NCBI GenBank assembly: GCA_907165275.2
Contig: OU015662.1
Span: 1,247,501 to 1,311,500 of the forward strand
Direction: 5' to 3'
Length of the DNA stretch: 64,000 nt
From: Zygaena filipendulae
Lineage: Eukaryota > Arthropoda > Insecta > Lepidoptera > Zygaenidae
Both the position numbers and the translations under genes were made by a program. Shown here piece by piece: positions 12,901-21,900 of the stretch. The first letter of the stretch is position 1; each line of letters begins with the position of its first letter. The notes under the pieces were generated by a model. It ran no database searches. It was not told where the DNA came from and worked only from the letters and a program-made list of their open reading frames with translations.

Positions 12901-15900
12901 AACGAGATTCATCAATCAACAATCAGCTGAGTATTTCCTTATTCTAGAACGACGCTTGAGTACTAATCTATAATTAAGCAAAGATTTGATCTTTGTTTAC
13001 TGTATTTCGTGTGAAGACCACTCAACCAATCAGAGTTCCCAATCTCTACTCAAGACTAGTTTCAAGTGATTAGACTTTAAAACACATTCTATAATTACGC
13101 ATTATACGCTTGAGTTATGATCTTAGCTTAAAACTAGCTTAGCCAGCTAACTTAGCCAGTTTCCATCCCCATTCCAGATCGGCAACGCACCTGCATGCCT
13201 TCTGGTATTGCAGATGTCCATGGGCGGCGGTAATCACTTACCATCAGGTGTGCCTGTTTGCCCCTCATGACATTAAAAAAAAAACTAATCTCAAGTGAAA
13301 CGTGATCTGCATCACCTTCTGGAATACGGACCTTAGATTTGCTTTATCAATGCTTAGCTTAGGTACCTACCAGTGGCGAAGGGTGAAATATTGAGAGAGG
13401 GAAGCCGGAAATCTGCTTTAATTTCATCTTATTAAACTATATTAACTGTTCCCCGCGGTTTCACCTGCGATAAGTTCAGGAGTTCCCGCGGGAATTCCGG
13501 TATAAAAAGTCCTTCCCTGTATCCCTGACAACGTTCTCGATTACGGAGAGAGATGTTGCGTCTGAAGGGAAGCCGGTGGGAATCGGCTTCTATGGTACCT
13601 TCGCCACTGGTACCTACCTACTCTTGATCGTTAAGTTACTTACTAGGTACATCCTCACCGAGTTAGCGAGAATATAAATCAGCGGCGGCTAAGTGGCGGC
13701 GAACTTTCATTAGCCAAGTCGCCAGAGCAACAGTTTTATTGCATTAAATTTATTGGCCGACCATTAAATTACTAGGAAGTTTCTATTCGTGTTGAGTCAC
13801 TAATTGCTTGATTAAGTTGGTGATGCATTTGACATTTACCGTCGACACATTTTTTGCTATTTCAAATTATGTAAAAAATTGCGCTTTGATAAAACGCATT
13901 AAAGTTTTAGGAGTGGGGAGTCATAATGGGAATGTGGACTACTTTTGAAAATCAAAATTCTAATTAGTCCGTCAGTTAGAAAATAAAAAAAACAATAGAC
14001 ACGTATTTTTTGCTTTTTTAAATAAATTAAAATATACAGAGATAAAGCGCATTAAAGTTTAGGGTGAGGGGGTCGTGACGTCACTAACCGCTAAAACCGC
14101 CATAAAAACTGTCAGAATAGTGACGTCACGCGAAATTTAAACTCAATATATCGCCGTTATTTTTTGATTACGTAAAAAAAAGAAAAAATACGTGTCCAAT
14201 TTTTTTAATAATCTACAAGACGGACTAAAAAATAAAAATTATTCAACATGCCTATTACGTATTACTATAAAGACGAGAGTCGTGACGTCGCACGAAATTT
14301 TGACTCAATGTACCGCCGTTATATCATTAATAATAATAATTAATAATAATCCACTTCACAACACACAGATCTACATGATCCCACAGTAAGCTATTATTAG
14401 CTTCCGTCGTGGAAACCAAGCAAACGTGGTATATACTACATAGAATTACATGTATATTATACTATAGATATATATACACACCCAGACTGGAAAGTGGAAC
14501 CCTGTGTTCATCACACAAAGTGCACCCCCACCGGGAATCGAACCCGGAACCTCTTGATTAGCGGGCAGGCATGGTGACCTACTGCGCCAATCGGGTCGTC
14601 GATATTTTTATTAGATAAGTACGTAAAAAAGGAAAAAATACGTGTCCAGTTTATCTCAAACTTAGGTCTCTATTCCAGAAGGTGACTCAGATCAAGTTTC
14701 TCTTGAGATTAGTTTTAAGCTGAAATCATAACTCAAGCGTACATCTTATTATATAATGCGTTTTAAGTTCTAATCACTTGAAACTAGTCTTTAGTAGAGA
14801 TTCTGAACTCTGATTGGTTCTAATCACTTGAAACTAGTCTTGAGTAGAGATTTTGAACTCTGATTGGTTGGGTGGTCTTGACATGACAGACGTAAACAAA
14901 GATCAAATCTCTGCTTGAGTATAGATTAGTACTCAAGCGTCGTTCTAGAATAAGGAAGTAACTCAGCTGATTGTTGATTGATGAATCTCGTTTCAAGTAA
15001 AGTTCTAGAATTAAAGCTTTACTTGAAATTAGTTTTAAAACTAGATTCATGACTTGAGTAACCTTTTGGAATACGGACATCAAACACTGAAATACCTACT
15101 AATTCAAGAAAATTAATAAAATCAGGGGAAATAATTCGTGTTTTGTAAATTGATATACTGTTAACCTGATGAATATACTAAAAGCGGGGTAAAGCCGGGG
15201 GTGGAGGGTATAGGTGGGGTTGAAGATACCTATTTTAAGGGTTTTAGGGTTTTTTCCCATATCTCGAAAATTTGTTTCCTAATCTAAAAACAAAACAGAA
15301 TTTTTCTAGAATTTGAAATTTATTCGTCTAATTTTCCATTTTCTTTTAACTGCCAGTGATGAAACGAAGGAGATAGACGGCCGGACGAGGTCCGAGTCGG
15401 GAGACGCGGACTCCGTGTACCACGTGAGGGGAGCCCTGCACGACCAGAGGTGGAGGGACCATCAGGTGAGTGGCATGAGCTGTGCTTTATTGGAGATCTG
15501 TCTAAATGACAATTTTCAGGCAGGCAGGCAGGCTAGATTATGTAGAAAAGTATGTACCTATCCCTACTAATATTATAAATGCGACAGTAACTCTGTCTGT
15601 CTGTCTGTTAGGCTTTCACGCCTTAACGGCTCAACCGATCATCATGAAAATTTGCATGCACGTTGTCAGGGGTACAGAGAAGGACATAGGGTACTTTTTA
15701 TCCCGTAATACCCGCGGGTATTCAGAAATTAATAAAACCGTGGAAACCGTGGGGAACAGGTAGTACATAATATTGATATTTTTTACATTAATCATACAGC
15801 ACCACTTGGTACCTAAGTAGAGCTTCTAATATTGGTACCAAATGACTGACACCATACTTAAATATTAATCTAATATATATAAATCACGTGTCACGTTGTT

Positions 15901-18900
15901 TGTCCGCGATGGACTCCGAAACTACTGAACGGATTTTGATAAAATTTTGTAACCATTCATAAAATGGTCCAACTTAAAAGATAGGATAGTTTTTATCCCG
16001 GAATTCCCTCGGGAACTGAAGGACATAGAGTACTTTTTCCCGCAACCTCCGCGGGAACTCCGAAATTACCGCGGATGAAATCGCGGGGGACAGCTAGTCT
16101 AATATATATAAATCACGTGTCACGTTGTTTGTCCGCGGTGGACTCCAAAACTGCTGAACGGATTTTGATAAAATTTTGTAACCATTCATAAAATGGTCCA
16201 ACTTAAAAGATAGGATAGTTTTTATCCCGGAATTCCCGCGGGAACTCCGGACCTAATCCAGGGAACAGCTAATCACCGTAAACTACTATCGGGGTACAAA
16301 GAAGGACTTACAGTACTCCGAAATTACCGCGGATGAAATCGCGGGGGACAGCTAGTTTGTATATATTTATTAATTTGTATATAATTTGTATATAGATACC
16401 TATGTAAGTTAACGCCGTTAACAATTATAGTTTGTCAACTTGGCTAAGGAGACAGGTTGAAGTTGTAGCAAATCGAAATCAACACTAGTTTTAGCGTAGT
16501 CATATAATTGATACGATTAGACATAACATGTCACATTTAAGCTGCTTATAAGATGTTTTGATTTGCAGAAAAAGATAAAACCACACAATTATACGGACAT
16601 AGATAAGCAATAGTGTGTTAACCCACACTGGAGAAATTTTAAGTAAATCGTGTTTTAAAAGTAGGAGCGCCATTTTGTATGAACATTTTTTATGTTTAAT
16701 ATTTAGTTACATATTTAAGCAATGTAATAAGGTAAACACATAATTAAAAAACGTTCCCTAACTCTCAATAAATCGTTCTGAATCAATAACCTAATTTTGT
16801 GGGTTAACATGTTATTGCTTATCTGCGTCCATACTTTGTTGAGAGCGTAATAAAACCGTCGCATCACGTCTGGCTGGCAGTTTGTCAGTGACGAAGACAG
16901 GCGAATGCTGAGCTCGAAAACTTTTATACGATCCAGAAACTCGTGCAAACTACATTACATCGAATGCCCTAGTTCGAGACGGTGTATCGGAAGTTTCGTA
17001 ACACACCCCGCTTTCGAATCAACATCCGGATTTGGAAATTCTCATATCATCAATAACGGATTGTAGATATTATGTGTTTTCATGTAAATCCACTAGGGTT
17101 GCGGAGCTCGTAACTGTTACAGAAACAAGCGGATATCCAAGACAAAAATCGATGGATCGAAACTGTAACCGAGTCCGATAAAAACATTTTGATTAATTTC
17201 GCATAGAGGCGGAGTCGCGATGACAGGTTTCCACTGGCCGAGCCAACACAATAGCTGCATTGTTTGTTTATTTATTTATTTATTTAATTATTTATTTATT
17301 TACTAGGAAGACCAGCAGCACACTTAACTTTCTATGTATAGATTCTATATAAAACAAATGGCTAATTATAGGTCTTCACAATTAGACTCAAATTAAACTA
17401 ACAAGACAGCACATAGCGTCGCACAATGTTGTTATGATTATTTCGTACTTCATTTTTGCAATCCCCAAAACATAATCTACCTACATTAATATCCGTAACT
17501 AAAACTGTCCGAAATTATCGACTGGTCCGAAATAATTAAATTTTTAAAACGGTTACTGAAATCGATTACACATTATTCATATCCAGATCCGAAATTTCAC
17601 ATCCACGACATCACTAAACTCTACCTAGTCTACCTACTACCTTATCGAATTAGAAACGCCCCATAGAGTTTCTGCGGTTGACCTCAAACTGAACGGCAAA
17701 GTAATTTTGTACAAACAAAACAATTCTCTTTACTAATATATATATATTATTATAATAGGGACCTATAATTATCCTTACTATTATTATAAATGAGTTTGTT
17801 TGTTTGTTACGCTTTCACGACTTAAGGGCTCAACCGATCATCACGAAATTTTGCATACATGTTTTCAGGGTACAGAGGCGGACATAGGGTGCTTTTTGTT
17901 CCGGAATTCCCGCGGGATCTCTGAAATTAACGCTGGCGAAACCGCAGAGAACAGCAGCTAGTCAATAAATACAAAGTATGAAGTCTACCAATAAATTCAG
18001 AATCAATTAGGTATCTACATTCGGATAGAAATGTACAACTTGAACTATGATAAAATGATAGGTACCTAGGTACCTACTTGGAAAAGAGAATATTTTAATT
18101 CCGTAAGTTAGAATTATGTTAAAAGTTCTCTGAAAACTGTTTCTTTGGAATATCTTCCGGAACGGGAAAATGTAAACGTACAACTTTTGTGCGAAATGGA
18201 CCATAGCGGAGGGGAAAGAAGTCTGTATTCCGGCATTGACCGGTGAAGTAGATAAATTTAATTTCGATGATAATAGGCTAGTTTCCTAAATTTGTTTTTT
18301 AGTCCGTTTTGTAGATTATTAAAAAATATTGGACACGTATTTTTTTATTTTTTATGTAACCAAAAAATAACGGAGATATATCAAGTCGAAATTTCACATG
18401 ACGTCACGCCTCGCTACAGTTTGTTCGCACGTTATAGCGAGCTGTGACATCACGAGTCCCCCACCCTAAACTTTAATGCGCTTTATCTATGCATATTTCC
18501 ATTATTTTAAAAAAGCAAAAAATACGTGTCTTTTATTTTTTTATTATCTAACTGACGGACTAAATAGAATTTTGATTTTTTTACCCAGGAAACTAGCCTA
18601 CCACACACCAGATAATTCCTGTTTTTCCTCTTTATTTTTCTATCTAAAATACTATTTGGCTACGTGACTAAATTTCTTTTTTAGTCCGTCGTGTAGATTA
18701 ATAAAAAATATTGGACACGTTTTTTTTATTTTTTACCTAATCAAAAAATAACGGCGATACATTGAGTTGAAATTCCGCGTGACGTCACAACCCGGTGCAG
18801 TTTGTGCGGAGGTTATATCGAAAAATGACATCACGAGTCCCCCACCCTAAACTTTAATGCGCTTTATCTATGTTTATTTTCATTAATTTGAAAAAGCAAA

Positions 18901-21900
18901 AAATACGTTTCTATTATTTTTATTTTCTAACTGACGGACTAATTGGAAAACACCCAATTGTAAATCAAAATAATTAGATATGCACACGAAAAGAAAGGCT
19001 TTGGTGCACTCACTGAGTAGACTCAGTGACGCGCCAAAGCCTTTCTTTTGAGGAGTTGCGTCGTCGTTTAATTACAGAGTACCTACTCATGGCCATCTTC
19101 CGGCTCCATCATCAGATCAGCTCCATGTCATAATAAATCAAATAAAAATTTCCTTTTGTCCCAAAAGAAACACTAAAAAAAGACGGATAATATTGCATTG
19201 TCATCCAAATTACATATCTATAGATACTATTATAAAAAAGGTTTGTGAGTTTGTAAATTGTAACGTGAGTTTGTGACGTTGTAGAGGAGGGTATAATCTC
19301 TGGATTAACTGAACCGATTTCGAAAATTCTTTCACTTATAAGAAGCTACGGTATTCCTGAGTGGCATAGGGTACTTTTATCCCGAAATTCCCCAGGGAAC
19401 TCCGAAATTACCGCCGGTGAAACCGCGGGGGACAGCTAGTATATTATAAAGGCAGGACCAAGTTTCATTTCGATACGATAATTAATTAAAAGTAGGTTAA
19501 AATTTACTTCTAAGATTTTATTACATAGTTACCTAGAAAGTTACAATAATTGAAGATAATGTAAAGGGTGTGAAAACGTATTAGTATCACTTTAGTTTAT
19601 AATACATATTACATAATATTATATATCCTTACAATTATAAATCCAAAAGTTATTATTTTATGTTTACTTATTATACACATTTTATCTAATCCAAAAGTGA
19701 GTTTGTTTGTTACACTTTCACGCCTTAATGGCTCAACCGATAATCATGAATCTTTGCATACGCGTTGTCAGGGGTACAGAAAAGGGCATAGGGTAGGTAT
19801 AATTTTTATCCTAGAACTCCCGCGGGACCTCTGAAATTAACGTGGCTGAAACTGAATTAAATTTTACATACTATACACGTTGTCAGCGGTACAGAAAAGG
19901 AAATAGGGCAGAAAGGGATATAGATGTCTATCTCGGAATTCCCGCGGGATCTTCGAAAATACCGCAGATGAAACTTTGGGGAAAAGCTAGTATGATAATA
20001 AAGAAAAAAACAATCTATATTTTTTATCTTTATGTTTTCAATTTATTTAATCATATTCACTATCAGGTAATCTGCGATATTCGCAAATAAACGAAGACGC
20101 ATGTTCTTCGCGTCTAGAATAACAGAACGCTGTAAACATATATGGGCGGGCTACCCTTACATGTTACTGTAGTGGTTATGGAGTCGTTACTTGTACCTAT
20201 ACATGGTCAGCAGCAGAAATATGTGAACACTTGCAAGTAATTAAACTTTATTACTAATCCAATACTTACTTACTTTATTACTATCCAAAGGTTCGGTAAC
20301 TGTCAAAAGTGTTCACATCACATTGTTACGAGGCGGATGATATCCAGCTTCATTTTTATTACCTTTTTTATTTTATTTTTTACTAGCTGTGCCCTCGTTC
20401 ACCCGCGTGAGAGGAATTTTCGCAGGAACTATTTTTTTCTATAATAAAAGTAGCCTAAGTTACTCCTTATAATATCAGCTATCTGCCAGTGAAAGTCCCG
20501 TTAAAATCGGTCCAGCCGTTTCAGAGATTAGCCGGAACAAAAAGACAGACAGACCGACAGACACGAAGACAGAGGAAAATAAAAAAAAAATATTTTTCAT
20601 GTAAGTACCGTATATGTATATGTACTTTCATATGCATTAAGTGAAAAGCTGTTAATTTGGATTTAAAAACAGACACTTCAATTTTATTTATATGTATAGA
20701 TTGTTGTATTTTTTTAATTCCGTTTTGGCATTCCTTGTTCAAATTCTGTGTTTTCTATTTTTTTTGTTTATAATGTCATTCCTATTTCCGTATTCAGAAT
20801 AAATTCATCAGAATGTTGATTCATATATTATATTCGTTGTGATCACAAAATAAACTATGTATTTGTTCATGCGTACTAGGTACGTTCGATATGCGAATGT
20901 TTTATCATTTTGTTTGTTTGTTGTCCTTTTTATCCCGGAATTCCCGCGGCAACTCCGCAATTAACGCGGATGAAATTGCGGAGAACGTGTAGTACTCGGT
21001 AAAGAGCTAGCCGGAGGTCACGGGACCCTTCCCCATCACCATGCCCTGACAATGTATTTCTGCCGCTGTCTGTACACGTGCCTCCAACTACAGGAGCAGG
21101 CTGGCATCCCGCCAACGAGCTCCGAATGCGATCCGCCTGCACCGGGGCCCGGGGAACGGATTCCATGACTCGTTGTAATTTGAAATGATTCATACTCCTC
21201 TAGAATTAATTATATTACGTGAAGAGTATATCGTATTAACATGTTTTTGAAGTGAAACTTCATTGGGGGCGGTGGAAAAAACATTTCCTTACGCGTTTCG
21301 CACTGTGTATGATTGTATATTATCCTACCTAATATAACACTCTCAGTGGAAAAAAACCTATACCTCATACCTAAGTAATATTCACGCGTTAATGACTCAA
21401 CCGATCATCATGAAATTTTGCATACACGTTATCACGGGTACAGAAAAGGACCCGCGGGAAGCCTGAATTTAACGAGCTGTTCGAAGGTATAAATAAAGTA
21501 ACATCAATAAGTCAAACTTTAGGTAACTGTCGCATTAATGAAGGCAAGGTAAACAAGGGATGCTTGTTTTGAACATAAACATGTAACAGAATTCACACAA
21601 TACGCACAAGTCCTAAAACAAGTGATGTTGCCTCTTGCAAGTGTCGACCCTTCATATTGTGTCGTTTGTGTTCTCCTATTATTTACTGCCCCCGTAACTG
21701 GGGTCGACTATTTATTTCGAAACCCGAGACCAACGCTCTAGGGGTTTCTTTTATATTACACGAAGACATTTGTCCAGTGAATGATGTATGAATGTAACAA
21801 ATTTGCTAGAAGAGGATGAAAAGAGTACGTCAAAGGTAATTGGAGCTTTTGTAAAAAAACAAGCAGAACAATTAATCAAATTAGTCATAATTATAACAAG

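Larger units (their letters stand above)
932..15356 (+). other. mAChR-A: mAChR-A intron 1 (14.4 kb, phase 2), packed with repeats
   Basis: It starts GTGAGT and ends TTTTAACTGCCAG. The two bases AG left by exon 1 plus T from exon 2 restore Ser and the SNSSDE motif. The intron holds many transposon-derived segments listed separately. No further coding exon of the receptor was recognised in it. Confidence 0.85.

Noticed and set aside
16715..16948. 77-codon frame on the - strand
   Set aside because: Most of it overlaps MITE D copy 1, and the other D copies do not keep the frame.
17262..17302. (TTTA)n, (CTT)n and A-tract repeats as possible functional sites
   Set aside because: They are ordinary microsatellites, several of them retroelement tails.
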